Positions 1 through 10,465 of a stretch of DNA of 64,000 nucleotides are shown here, one piece after another (the first letter of the stretch is position 1; every line of letters starts with the position of its first letter). The DNA is from Microdochium bolleyi. Its lineage: Eukaryota > Ascomycota > Sordariomycetes > Xylariales > Microdochiaceae. The stretch lies in the NCBI GenBank assembly GCA_001566295.1, contig KQ964264.1, positions 124,001-188,000 of the forward strand, read 5' to 3'. The position numbers were made by a program, and so were the translations under genes. The notes under the pieces were generated by a model. It made no database searches. It was not told the DNA's origin and saw only the letters and a program-made list of their open reading frames with translations.

Positions 1-198
1 AGAGCTGCCCAGGCGAGAAGGAGCATGTCCAAGAAGGACGTTGAAACGCTGGGGCTGAAGAAGGGTAACAAGGTCGAGGCCATTGAGGACGCATATGGGT
101 ATTGTAAAATTGGATCGAGGAAGAGAGGTAATGTGTTGCCTTTCGGCGGGATGCCAATGACCAGCCTGCGAGGTTTGTCATATGATGTGGCTATCTGA
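1..198 (+). CDS. 3' end of an unrecognised gene cut by the left edge
   Basis: Frame 1 is open from the first base to the TGA at 196-198 and would give the last 65 residues of a protein. Codons up to about base 100 look coding: GC-ending and rich in Lys, Glu and Val (a stretch reading SKKDVETLGLKKGN). The later part is less convincing, and a donor-like GTATTG near base 99 could start an intron. No family is recognised. An internal ATG at base 25 could in principle start a tiny ORF, but the frame is also open before it, so a truncated larger gene is preferred. Confidence 0.4.
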   Translation, partial: RAAQARRSMSKKDVETLGLKKGNKVEAIEDAYGYCKIGSRKRGNVLPFGGMPMTSLRGLSYDVAI

Positions 199-930
199 TG
201 CCGGGCAGTACTCAAGACTCGAGGGATTAGTACAATGGAACAGGTTCCGCCTTTCAATATTCTGCTGATAACACTTGAGCTCACCTGTCCAGAAAATGCA
301 AAAGAAGGCAGTCATGCATTACCTCCTTTGATCCTGGAATTCTCATGCAAGTTCAGAGTGTCACTATCAACAATCATTGAGCAGACATCCGTCAAATGGC
401 ACACTTTATCGATGCTTGGTAACATGCACAAACATCACAAAGATCCGGAAGCACAGGGCATAGCGAGGGAGACACATATGTTGCGCTTTCTCGGAACAAT
501 CATTATTTGCTTCGTGATCCGTTGCTAGGAAATCTGCTTCAGGGTTGCAGAAATGCTACAGAGAACCAGGCTAATGCATAGTTGCCGAACCATTGAAAAG
601 TTCGCGTATACATAGTTGGGCATCATGTAGCTTCTTAACCGCTTGGCAATTAATACCGACGACTACCTTAGGCCCTGTACATGAGAATCCAGGCCACCAT
701 GAGCGGTGTTTGCACTACTCGATGCGAAGCCTGAGGCCCTTCTGAGCCAGGGATCTTTTTAGGAGCAAACAGAAATTAATGTTTCGAGATCCTCAAAGCA
801 ACTCGAATATCCTGAGGCGTCATCCTCGCCATGGTTCAACTGCATAAAGAGGACAGACCGTCTCTGATAGCCACCCAATTGCTCGAATTATCCACCACCA
901 ACAGGCAATACTCAAAGCCCCTCACTAAAC
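199..930. other. Intergenic region, no gene seen
   Basis: It is less GC-rich than the neighbouring genes. A 97-codon open frame at 235-528 has no recognisable motif and mixed codon use, so it is not called. The last 150 bases probably hold the promoter and 5' leader of the F-box/ankyrin gene starting at 931. Confidence 0.5.
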
Positions 931-2628
931 ATGGGCACTCCATTGAGCATCATGATGCGTGCCCCTCAACAGCAACCTGAGGATTTGCCCACATCGTCGG
1001 CCACGGGTAACGGAAACGGGGAAGCACCAGGTGGCGAGACGCAGACAGCACCAATTCTCCGACTGCCACAAGAAATGGTGCTGAAGGTCTGCCGGAACCT
1101 CAGCCTCGAAGACCAGTCACGACTGATGAGGACATGCCGAAGCTTTGCCACGGGCATAGGACAACAGAACTTGTACATCGACGACATCGCCTCCGGGCGG
1201 AACGACGCTCTGAGATGGGCAATCGCCAACGCGAGTATGACGGTCTTCGACGAGACCATGTATTACGGCGTCGACCTGAGCGCGCCGTGCTCAAAGCTGA
1301 GCAAGGACTACGGCGACGGCCTGAATCTCACCGTCACCAGACGCCCCTTGGCCGTGGCCATTGCGACGGACCAGTACGACTTTGCCATCTTCCTTATTCG
1401 CCAGCACGCGCAACTCCTCTGCCTGGACAAGTGGGCGGAGGACATCGTCATCACCTTCAGCGAAAGCTCTGTCTACCGCAGCGAAATGCCCCTGTTTACG
1501 TGCTTTCTCTACGCTTACCACCAGGACACGGAAGCACCGAGTTTTGAGCTCCTGCGCGCGCGAGAGAGGTTCATTGACGTGTTACTGGAGTATATTGTGC
1601 CAGGTGTTTCTGGCTGCCGCGGTGTCTGGACAGACTACGACCTTTCGCTCGCCACGGCGACGGCGGTCCCTTACGCGATATGGACTAGGATCCTGACTGG
1701 GACCATCAATTCAACGAGAACCAGCAGTAATTTCGTCGCAGGTATCGGCGCCCACGACGTGACATTCTGGGAGCAGCTGGTGTTCAACGACGCAACGGTC
1801 CAGGACCACGAGTTCGCCGTGATGGCGCACCAGGGGCTTAAGCTCCGTGAACTCGTGTTTCTGTTACCCAAGGATCAGGCGGCTACCATCTGGGATAGAC
1901 TTGTGCTCTTGATCATTGATTTCGTGCTCGAGCCGGAGGGTTACCTTGAGCAGAACCCGGACGAGGTCGAGACGAGGAACCAGAACATTGTCAGAGCGTC
2001 CGAGTTCACGCTGCTGTCACAGCACCTGGCGGTCATCCTCGGCAACCATCGATCTGCGCTCAACATGCGCTGGATGAACTCTCCCGACACACTGCTGCAG
2101 CACGCGGCGCGACAGGCCCGCCTCGACAACCCCGTGGTCACCCCGAATCAGGCACACAACTGCACCGCGGAAGCTTTCTTTGTCCAGTACCCGCACGACA
2201 TCCGCGCGGTGAGCAGAAACAGGATGGCCCTCACGGTGTGCGAGCTGCTCCTCCGCGCCGGCGCGAGCCCGGTCAGCACGGCGAGCTACGAGGCCAACTC
2301 GCGCCCCAGCGTGCTGCTGAACCTCGTCCAGGGCCATGACCGCGCGGCACCGCTCGTGCGCAAGATTCTGCGGAGCCGGCAGCACGTGAGGCCTCGTAAC
2401 GGGGGCCACGTTGGTGATCTCGATGCCGAGACCGGGGACACGGCGCTGCACGTGGCGTGCCGCGCAGCGTACCCATCCGTGGCTGTGATCCGGGAGCTCC
2501 TGAGCCACGGCTTCCACATTGAGCTCAAGAACAAGGACGGCGAGACGCCGATTGATGTCTTGCTTGCCCAGCGGCACCACGCGAAGCAGACCAAGACTGC
2601 AATCTGGGGCGCCCTCCGGGGCCGATGA
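931..2628 (+). CDS. F-box and ankyrin-repeat protein (565 aa)
   Basis: Probable substrate adaptor of an SCF (Skp1-Cullin-F-box) ubiquitin ligase. An F-box lies at about residues 43-80 (LRLPQEMVLKVCRNL, then LMRTCRSFA). Ankyrin-like sequence with the TGDTALHVAC and KDGETPIDVLL signatures lies at about 500-555, and the middle is a poorly conserved helical region. The frame is uninterrupted, with no intron needed. The ATG at 931 is the first in frame; ATGs at 952 and 955 would shorten it trivially. It shares its layout with the gene at 4027-5901 and the broken copy at 16742-18510. The target protein cannot be inferred. Confidence 0.85.
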   Translation: MGTPLSIMMRAPQQQPEDLPTSSATGNGNGEAPGGETQTAPILRLPQEMVLKVCRNLSLEDQSRLMRTCRSFATGIGQQNLYIDDIASGRNDALRWAIANASMTVFDETMYYGVDLSAPCSKLSKDYGDGLNLTVTRRPLAVAIATDQYDFAIFLIRQHAQLLCLDKWAEDIVITFSESSVYRSEMPLFTCFLYAYHQDTEAPSFELLRARERFIDVLLEYIVPGVSGCRGVWTDYDLSLATATAVPYAIWTRILTGTINSTRTSSNFVAGIGAHDVTFWEQLVFNDATVQDHEFAVMAHQGLKLRELVFLLPKDQAATIWDRLVLLIIDFVLEPEGYLEQNPDEVETRNQNIVRASEFTLLSQHLAVILGNHRSALNMRWMNSPDTLLQHAARQARLDNPVVTPNQAHNCTAEAFFVQYPHDIRAVSRNRMALTVCELLLRAGASPVSTASYEANSRPSVLLNLVQGHDRAAPLVRKILRSRQHVRPRNGGHVGDLDAETGDTALHVACRAAYPSVAVIRELLSHGFHIELKNKDGETPIDVLLAQRHHAKQTKTAIWGALRGR

Positions 2629-4026
2629 GGTCGGCTGTGGCCACAGAGAACTGGCTGGTCGAGATCTTCATGGTCCAGGCGCCGCGTGGTTCGGAAATGT
2701 CAAAGGTGTCTCGAGTGGTCGGTGATATTTGCGCGAATGGGAGCTGGTACGAATGTGTGATGATGGGCCTATTAGAGGCAGAGATTGTCAGTTCACAGGG
2801 CGCAATGCACATGAAAAGTTGCCAAATGGAGGAACTTGATAACGACCAGCCTGTGACGGGGCCAGGTCCAGCGAGTCTCCACACGGACGTTGCGATGCTA
2901 AATGCTTGACGCAACGTGGTGCCACAATCTTTCGACACTGCCCAGACACTTAGGTACAGGAGGGGAAATAGCGAATTCTCACGAAACAAGCGATCAGAAA
3001 ATCAATAGACAGATGTCGCAAGCGGTGGCTGCCTCCGATAGAGTGCGTGCGTCGAATCACAGCATTAGCTGATTGTGCATTCTTTGACAAGATGTCCTAC
3101 CGGTAGCTCCGTGTAGAAAAGTTGTCCCCTTCCTAACAAGACAAAGCGCGTTCAAGACGGCAACTCCGTTCACGGGCTTTGTCTCCGGGCACTTCAATAA
3201 AGATCAGGCCTTTTCCGGTACCTTTACATAGCAAACAAGCTTCAGCAGGAGGACCTGACACTGCCGCACCAGTACAATGATGTTCAGTCTCATGCGTTGA
3301 GCGATAGTTGCGACTGGCAATGAAAAGATTTGTACTGCAGGGCCTTCCTGGAATTGGAAGCACCAATACCATCCTCTGTCTGGCCGCCCGACCTATGCGG
3401 TAAAGGTAGAGCATACCCAAGCCCAGTTCAATGAGGAGTGGCTGGCATGGGCCTGTGAGTGTAGACTCGCAAGATGAACACAAGATCAAGCCTACCCTAT
3501 TGTATGAGCCCGATCGCAAAACCTTGAGTCAGCAAAGATGTCATTCCGGTCTCAGCTTGTATGCTCATGCCTGGAAATCACGTACTGTTCCTTGTCTTAC
3601 AATACCAAGTTTCCGAAACGAGCTCGACAATGGATACCACAGGGACATGCAGCATGCGTAATTGCTACTCAGACGCAACTCACAGAAAAGGACGCCGTGA
3701 ATGCCACGTGAAGCCCCCTCCGTAGAACACAGTCCGTTACCACAGCTACACAAACAAAGTCCCCACAAAGCCAGCAGCCGAGACTCGCTTTCGTTTCTCT
3801 GGCAGCCAGTGTCCAGACCAATCAAGCACTAGAACCGTCGAGGGAGCAAGGCGGCTGGATGCACAACAGTGACCTTATCATCACTTCCAGTCCACGTCAA
3901 CACAACCTCAACCGCAGACCCGCCATTGACCCTACAGACTGACAGCCACGAGCGATCCGAGTCAACAACCTCCACGATCTAACCAGAATTAAGCTCACCT
4001 CAGCCGCCGCCTTGGCAAACGCAAAG
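2629..4026. other. Intergenic region, no gene seen
   Basis: Open frames on both strands (for example 3133-3519 minus) lack motifs and consistent codon bias. The last 250 bases are CA-rich and probably form the 5' leader of the next F-box/ankyrin gene. No repeat or RNA gene was recognised. Confidence 0.5.
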
Positions 4027-5901
4027 ATGACGCCAAACGACCAAGCCTCTGACACAGTCAGCTCAGCTGGCTCCGGCGAGGCGCCGACTTCAGCCACCAC
4101 GCCGCCGCCTACCACACTCACAGACCTGCCCCTCGAGATGATCCTCAACATTGCCGAGAACCTCCCGCAGGCTGCCCTGGCCAACCTTCTCCAGACCTGT
4201 CGCTCTTTCTACGAGGCCAAGGTGCTGCAGTCCCTGCTCTATCGACGAGACATGCCAGGCCACGCTGTCTACTGGGCATGCAAACATGGCGACGAGGGAC
4301 AGCTGCAGAGGGCTCTTGATCACGGCGCCCGTGTCAACGACTACCTCGCCGGCGGGGCCGTGACTTTCGGCTCCACGTGGTGGTTCACACCAAGCTTCGT
4401 GCAGCCGCTCCTCGTCATGATGGTGTATGGACATTTCACCTTGGCAGCCAAGCTCATCCGCCAGCACCACGTGGATCCTTGCTCCCCCAAACTTACCTGC
4501 TGTCTGCCCCAGCCCTTGGCAAATTTCGACAAAGATCGGGTCACGTCACCCTCTTTCGCACTCTACGCCCTCCTGAAAATCATGGCTCGCGTCGGCATCT
4601 CTCCCGATCACAATGAGCTTCTGTCCGACTCACAGCTGGCTGGCGCGAATGACTTGTTCGACGTGATGTTCGAGAGTTACAAGCATCTCCGCCCCAAAAA
4701 CATGCGCCCGTATGGCCGAGACATGTATTCCGAGCCGCTCCTCGTGCTTGCATCATACTCCAGAGTCCCAAGCTCCTGGTTCAAGAGACTACTACGGTTC
4801 CTGCCCTCTTATGCTATCATGCAGTCAGATCCCTCGAATGACCTCTTGCCATGGGAGTCCCTGATTCTCGACACGCTTGAAGACCTCTCCAAGGTGTTGG
4901 TGTGGTCCTCACGACCTGTCGTTGGTTGGGAGCCGCGCGAGCTCCAGCCCATCAAGGACAATTTTTGCGACAAGCTCGCCGCCATAGTGGCACATTATGA
5001 TGTCAACAACCTCGTCGACGAGTGCGCCAGGTGGATGATGCATTACATGGCCGAGAAGCTCACCAACGTGACTGACACGCCGCTAGCGCTGCGCGCCTTT
5101 GGCATCCTGCTGTCTGCGCCCGGCCTCGATCCAAACCACGTCGGCAACATCTGGGTCGAGCCTGTCAATAAGAATTCCGGTGATACCAAACTCCACGCCC
5201 GCACCCTGCTCCAGCACCTTGCGTGGATGCTCTGGCGGGCGCACCAGCGGTACATCGAGGATGGCGATGGCGTGCGGTTGCGCGCGTACCAGCGCAAAGG
5301 TGTCAAGATGCTGACCATGCTCTTGCAGCGCGGCGCCGGCCCGGTCGTCGCGGCGCAGCAGGCCGCACGTCAGGGCGAGCTGCCCCCTATCCTGCTCCTC
5401 GCATCTTGCGGGCACCAGTGCGTCAAGGAGCCACTGGCGGTGATCCTGACCTGCCACCGTACTGCACTGGCTGGGCTGCAGCTCGCCAGGCTCAGCGTAC
5501 GTGACGACGATGACGGCAACCGTGACGGCAAGGACAGCGAGCACATACAGACCACCATCCGCACGCCAGCAGGCAACAATGCGCTGCACCTCGCATGCGA
5601 GAGCCCCATCGTAAACCCCGACGTGATCAAGCTCCTCGTCAAGCACGGCGGCATCGACGCCACGCAGCGCAACAACGTCGGGCACACACCCCTGCACAAG
5701 CTGTGCGGCAGCGAGCGGCGTGACGAAGTGAGCGTGGCGGCGGCGAAGGCGCTGATGGCCCGCGTGGACGACAGGGGCAAGCGCGATGTGCTCGCGAACA
5801 GCGATCGCGGCGTGCTCAAGCCCGTCGAGATTGCGAGCCTGAAGGGCAAAGCCGAGCTCGTGTGCTGGCTGCAAGGGCTGGAGTATGACCTTTTCCGCTG
5901 A
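4027..5901 (+). CDS. F-box and ankyrin-repeat protein (624 aa)
   Basis: Probable SCF ubiquitin-ligase adaptor. The F-box is at about residues 31-70 (LTDLPLEMILNIAENLPQ, then LLQTCRSFYEAK), directly followed by one ankyrin unit (AVYWACKHGDEGQL, then HGARVNDYL). Further ankyrin units lie near the C terminus (NNALHLACESP, NVGHTPLHKLCG). The frame is open back to a TTG at 4012, but the first ATG is at 4027 and is taken as the start. It has no intron. It is in tandem with the 931-2628 gene, and the shared order suggests duplication followed by strong divergence. The ankyrin part would bind the target, which is unknown. Confidence 0.85.
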   Translation: MTPNDQASDTVSSAGSGEAPTSATTPPPTTLTDLPLEMILNIAENLPQAALANLLQTCRSFYEAKVLQSLLYRRDMPGHAVYWACKHGDEGQLQRALDHGARVNDYLAGGAVTFGSTWWFTPSFVQPLLVMMVYGHFTLAAKLIRQHHVDPCSPKLTCCLPQPLANFDKDRVTSPSFALYALLKIMARVGISPDHNELLSDSQLAGANDLFDVMFESYKHLRPKNMRPYGRDMYSEPLLVLASYSRVPSSWFKRLLRFLPSYAIMQSDPSNDLLPWESLILDTLEDLSKVLVWSSRPVVGWEPRELQPIKDNFCDKLAAIVAHYDVNNLVDECARWMMHYMAEKLTNVTDTPLALRAFGILLSAPGLDPNHVGNIWVEPVNKNSGDTKLHARTLLQHLAWMLWRAHQRYIEDGDGVRLRAYQRKGVKMLTMLLQRGAGPVVAAQQAARQGELPPILLLASCGHQCVKEPLAVILTCHRTALAGLQLARLSVRDDDDGNRDGKDSEHIQTTIRTPAGNNALHLACESPIVNPDVIKLLVKHGGIDATQRNNVGHTPLHKLCGSERRDEVSVAAAKALMARVDDRGKRDVLANSDRGVLKPVEIASLKGKAELVCWLQGLEYDLFR

Positions 5902-6114
5902 GGCAGCCGGAGCGTGCCAGTGAAGTATGAAATGATAATGGGAGGTATTGCACGCAGGACAGCTGTAGTCAGTCAGGCAGGCGATCATAAATACCGGCGA
6001 GAGAATGTTTAGGGACAAGCTGTTGTTAGGAGATGATGTTATTGAACAAAATGAGAATGCTCAAGTCAAGTGAAGATAAGAGACAGGTTACTGAGTTCAT
6101 GCTGCGCCGTGCTC

Positions 6115-8928
6115 TCACACAAGCGCAAACTTCCTCCTCCCCCCTTCGGCCATCCACTGTTGCCAGCTGCATCTCTTTGTCCTGTGCCGCAGTCTCTTGC
6201 GGATCGTGACCGTCTCAACCGTTTCGAGGCCGCGGAACTCAATCTTCAGCAGCCCTTTCCTCTCGACCATGATTCTTTCATCGCTGCTGCTGCTGCTGCT
6301 GCTGCTGCTAGCACCACTTTGACCACTACCACGCGCCTTGACCCTCTTCACGACCAAGCACACAATCGAGTCCGGCTCCCAGCGCTCAATAAGATCGATC
6401 CTGCCCATCCTCGCCGTGTCCGACTTGCCATCAGAGTCCCTCATCGCGCGGATGACCCGTTCCCTGGGTTCCCCGTACGTGCCCAGGACCAGACACAGCA
6501 GCCTCCCATCGACGAGCTGCTCGTAGATCTGGCTCCACTCCGCAGGGCCCTCGGACATGCGGACATTGAGGGTGCTCGTCCCGTCGTTGCGGTCCCGCGC
6601 GCCGTGGTACGGCCTGGCTGGGCTGCGCTCCCAGGGCCGGAGGCGGGCGCTGTTGAGCAGGAATGCGTCGAGGTGGATCTCGGTGGTCGTGAGCAGCCGG
6701 TCGATGAGGTACTTCATGTACTGCTGGCGGTCGAGGAGAAAAGTGTAGTTCATCGGCCGCACGGGTGCCTGCCGGGGGACACTTCTGCTGCTACTTGCCT
6801 CCCCGGAGACGGGCAGCTGCCTGGTGGCAGCATTGCGACGGGGCCCATCCCGGAAATGCAGCACCACGGAGCCGAGACCAATCAGGCTCGTGTAGCAGTG
6901 CGGCAGGTCCTCGTGGCGGCTGGCCATCTCGCCGCACCAGCCGGCCCAGGACCACGAGGGAAATCGCCTCCCGTCGCTCGTAGTCTGGCGTCGCCGAGGC
7001 ATGGGATTATCTCTCGGGCTCCAGGGCAAGCTCCTGCGCAGCGACGCCGGCAAGCCCTTGGGATTCGTCAGGCTCTCGTCCCTCGTCATCGTGTGCAGTT
7101 CGTGCGACCACGCGAGCGCGTAGCTGAGATGGTCGAGCCCTTCCTCCTCGGACAGGCTCCGCGTACCCAGTCCCCGCGTCCTACCAGCCCTCGCGATGGG
7201 CGCCGGCACCGCCAGGCCAGCCAGGCTCGCAATCATGGCCGCCGACCGGGCATAGTACTCCGCGACGCCCGCGAACGCATTCAGGACGTCCCCGCTGTCC
7301 GTCATCTCACGGCGGGTGTACGCTCGCGTGTGGACCTGCGCGCGGCGGACCACGTCGATCTTGCGGTGGCACTTGTCGGCGGCGCGCACGTTGAGGTGGG
7401 AGAAGGAGTTGCTGTTGCCGCAGACGAAGCGGCCGGCGCGGTGGAACGCGAGCAGGCGCTGCCGGCTGCGCACGTGCAGGATGCGCATGCGGCTGCGCAG
7501 GGACTCGGTCACGTTCATGGCGTTGCACTCAAAGTAGACCTGGTGCGGCGTGAAGAAGAGCCGGCGTGTGCTGAAGAGGCTCTCCTGGTACGTCCAGGCG
7601 CGGGTCGCCCAGGTCGAGGCTTCGATGATGGCCTGCGGGTCCGGCAAGGTCGAGATGAGGGTGTACTGCTGCTCCTGCGCGCCGAGGACGGTGCGGTGCT
7701 CCCGCCACGACGCGCGCGGCAGGCTCACGCCGGGCAGGCCGCTGTCCGAGTGCGAGCCCAGCGCGAATATGGTCACCCGCGCGCCCCCGTAGATGTCGGC
7801 CATCCGGCTGAACTGCTCCTGCTTGGCGGCCTGGTCGGCTGACTGGTCGATGCAGTACTGGTCGACCCAGAGATACTTTATGTGCAGCTGCTTGGCCACG
7901 ACGATGGCATCGCGGATCGTGCCGGGGATGTTGGCGGGGAGCTTGAGCAACGGATTCGAGCCCGGTCGGCGAGTGACTGTGATGGCGTGCGACTCTGCTC
8001 TCGACGGGTGCCTGATGGGACTCGATCTCGTGTTGTGGACGTTGTTGTTCGCAGCTGTCCTGGCTGGAGGTGAGCGGTAGGGAGCATGGCGTCGACTCTG
8101 TCTCACATTCAGGTTCCGAACCGACTTCCCCTTCGGTGATCTGAACTGAGCAGCAGCCATGCTGTGAGATGCCGAATTCGCATTCGTGCTCGTGTGGGTG
8201 ACGCTGTGGTCTGCTCGCGTTGGCTCCTCCTCAGTCCGTCCTGGTGCACCCCAGACATAACTCAGCGCAACATAATCCTGGTCCCCGTCGTACTCGTCGA
8301 TCCACAGATCGTCAGACCAGCAGTTGATGACCCTCATGCCCTTCACGTCCGGCTTGCGTGGGTTGCACAGGGTGATGTGGTCTCTGCACGTGGCCAGCGA
8401 GCGCTGGACCACGGCCGGTTTGAACCAGGGGTTGACCTCGCGCATCTCAAAGATCTCGCCCCGGCTCTGCGGGTGGTCGCGTGGGAAGATGGCGACGATG
8501 CCCTGCTCCGAGATGTGCGCCTGCAGCTCCTCCTTCCAGCTCTTCCGCCCCGCGTTGGGCACCACGGCGATGTGGTACGGGGCGTCGTGCTCCTTGAGCA
8601 TGTTGCGCGAGGTCGGGTAGTCGTTGACGTGCGGGAGGAGGCGCATGTTCCGGAAGATGTGGATGCGGTCGGGCTCGTTGTAGTAGCGCATGATCTTGTC
8701 GTCAGATAGGTTGACGTCCTCGTGAAGTCGGTTGAGGAATGGCAGGATCCAGGGCGCCCGCAGCTGCCGGCACAGCGAGCACGTCGTCGAAGCCGGGATT
8801 TGGCGGTAGTAGTGGCCCACGGTCATGACCATCTTGCCACGCCACGTGAAGCGGCGCCTGTCTGCGAGCCATGTCGAGATGCCAGTGACCAAGGCTTCCT
8901 CGATCCTGGTGCAGTTGTGGCAGAGCAT
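6115..8928 (-). CDS. HET-domain (heterokaryon incompatibility) protein, 937 aa
   Basis: HET-domain proteins act in non-self recognition and programmed cell death after hyphal fusion. The domain runs from about residue 219 (YVALSYVWGAP) through a TIRDAI block and YLWVDQYCIDQ to IYGGARVTIFAL near 390. About 100 Ser/Arg/Asn-rich residues (about 231-328) split the usual motif 1 from motif 2. CxxC pairs at residues 3-6 and 50-53 may bind metal. A run of Ser near the C terminus is encoded by a trinucleotide repeat at about 6283-6309. The start ATG (complement of 8926-8928) opens directly on MLCHNC. No intron is needed. No partner such as a STAND receptor is adjacent. Confidence 0.88.
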   Translation of the reverse strand: MLCHNCTRIEEALVTGISTWLADRRRFTWRGKMVMTVGHYYRQIPASTTCSLCRQLRAPWILPFLNRLHEDVNLSDDKIMRYYNEPDRIHIFRNMRLLPHVNDYPTSRNMLKEHDAPYHIAVVPNAGRKSWKEELQAHISEQGIVAIFPRDHPQSRGEIFEMREVNPWFKPAVVQRSLATCRDHITLCNPRKPDVKGMRVINCWSDDLWIDEYDGDQDYVALSYVWGAPGRTEEEPTRADHSVTHTSTNANSASHSMAAAQFRSPKGKSVRNLNVRQSRRHAPYRSPPARTAANNNVHNTRSSPIRHPSRAESHAITVTRRPGSNPLLKLPANIPGTIRDAIVVAKQLHIKYLWVDQYCIDQSADQAAKQEQFSRMADIYGGARVTIFALGSHSDSGLPGVSLPRASWREHRTVLGAQEQQYTLISTLPDPQAIIEASTWATRAWTYQESLFSTRRLFFTPHQVYFECNAMNVTESLRSRMRILHVRSRQRLLAFHRAGRFVCGNSNSFSHLNVRAADKCHRKIDVVRRAQVHTRAYTRREMTDSGDVLNAFAGVAEYYARSAAMIASLAGLAVPAPIARAGRTRGLGTRSLSEEEGLDHLSYALAWSHELHTMTRDESLTNPKGLPASLRRSLPWSPRDNPMPRRRQTTSDGRRFPSWSWAGWCGEMASRHEDLPHCYTSLIGLGSVVLHFRDGPRRNAATRQLPVSGEASSSRSVPRQAPVRPMNYTFLLDRQQYMKYLIDRLLTTTEIHLDAFLLNSARLRPWERSPARPYHGARDRNDGTSTLNVRMSEGPAEWSQIYEQLVDGRLLCLVLGTYGEPRERVIRAMRDSDGKSDTARMGRIDLIERWEPDSIVCLVVKRVKARGSGQSGASSSSSSSSSDERIMVERKGLLKIEFRGLETVETVTIRKRLRHRTKRCSWQQWMAEGGRRKFALV
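6283..6309. repeat. (GCT)n trinucleotide microsatellite inside the HET gene
   Basis: About nine GCT units read as AGC (Ser) codons on the coding minus strand. Length variation would change only the length of a Ser run. Confidence 0.85.
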
Positions 8929-10465
8929 GGTGGTGGGGCGTGTCTTCGGGCGAGCTTCTGTTATTGACGAGTTGTGTTATTTCTGGTAGATGGGCGTGCT
9001 GGGGCTACGTGGGTGCTGTCCCCAGCTTGGATGCTTGTGTCGCGTGGATGGTGGTATTGAGATAGAGGTAGGATGTGTCAAGTTGTAGGTGTACTGGATT
9101 TCAAGTCAGTGTCTTGCCGGTCCTGTCATCGTCTTTGCACTGAGGTACCTGTAATTTCGATTCGTATTGTCGTTGGTATTTGGGTTCTGTGAACGCCTGG
9201 TGTTCATTCTGACTTGAAGAGAATGATGCTTGGCTCCTGACGGATGCATGTACACGGATAGAGCTGCGGGACTGGTCAAGTTTTGAGATTCTGTCGGCCT
9301 GGAGATCATGCACTTATGCGAGCGTGCTGGCACCCGTGAACTGTAGGAGAGGGAGAGAGACCGGGGAAGAGAGACGAGCAATCGAGTTTGGGGGCTGGAG
9401 AGGAGGGTCTTAATGGAATGTCTGTTGGAAAGAGCTTGGTCAATTCTGCCTTGCAAAGACCACTCCGCAAGATGATCGGAAGAAAAGAGATAATCTCTGT
9501 CTCGTGCACAAGTAGAAAAACGTGCTGGGATAGACGCGGTGAGTCTCGAGCCAAGCAACAGCATGTAAACAAACATCCAATGCCAGAACTTGCATACATC
9601 CAGGCGTTGTCAATAGAAGGCGATGGAAGCAGAAGAGTCACGAAGGCCAGCGATACCGGACGGAGCATAGCACACCACAGCGCGTAATGGGCATGCCGAT
9701 CAGCGCACCGATTGGGGTTTTCAGCTGAGACGCATGGCTGCGGCAGGCTCGCCAGCAAGGCAGACTGCAGCTACAAAAGTACGATATGCAAGAAGGCTCT
9801 CAGCCGCCCGCCGGGTCGAGCAGCCACTCGCGAGGTCTGTGATAGGCTGACTGCAAGGCATCGTGATCAATCGAGACTGGACGACGGGATGTCTGGTGCT
9901 GGCCAATGGCACAACACCATCTCGCGAGCAGGCATGGTGTCTCCAGTCTGTCTGTCTGCCTGGGCAAACCGGACACGCGGGATCAGCCCAATCAGGGTCG
10001 TGGAGGGATACGCCACCCGGCCTGTTTGGGCGGCCCGGACGGCACGTCACTGCTGCAGGAAAGAGAGTGTGTGGGAGAAGACAAAGTGAGGCGAGCATCC
10101 CTGCAGGAAGGCTGATTTGTGCATGCACAACTACGTGCATCTCTTTGTGTCCGACACGGGCTGGACAGATGCAGGACAAATGCTTAATTCGCTAGAGTGA
10201 CACAGGCAATCTTCATGTAATAGAGGAGAGAAGAATTGAGACCAAATGGTTGTCTTTTAGGGGGGGTATTATGATAGTCGCTAGCTACTAGCCTACAATC
10301 CCACCGCATCGTATTGAATTGATCCATGCTTGGGGTTCAGCAGCAACAAACGAGAATAAGTAAAAGTAGATTGCTGGGCGTCCCAGAGGAAGCCGGCACA
10401 AGGCAACAAGCTGATAAAGGCCAAGAAACCCGTGGCCCGATGACAGGGCCACCAGTGACACAAGC
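8929..10465. other. Intergenic region between two minus-strand genes
   Basis: It holds the presumed promoter of the HET gene (right of 8928) and the 3' flank of the permease. Open frames on both strands overlap one another and have no motif. No gene, repeat or RNA was recognised. Confidence 0.5.

Noticed and set aside
6070..7842. 590-codon plus-strand frame opposite the HET gene
   Set aside because: Mirror image of a GC-rich coding strand; the HET motifs lie on the minus strand, and the plus translation is Ala/Arg/Pro-rich without motif.
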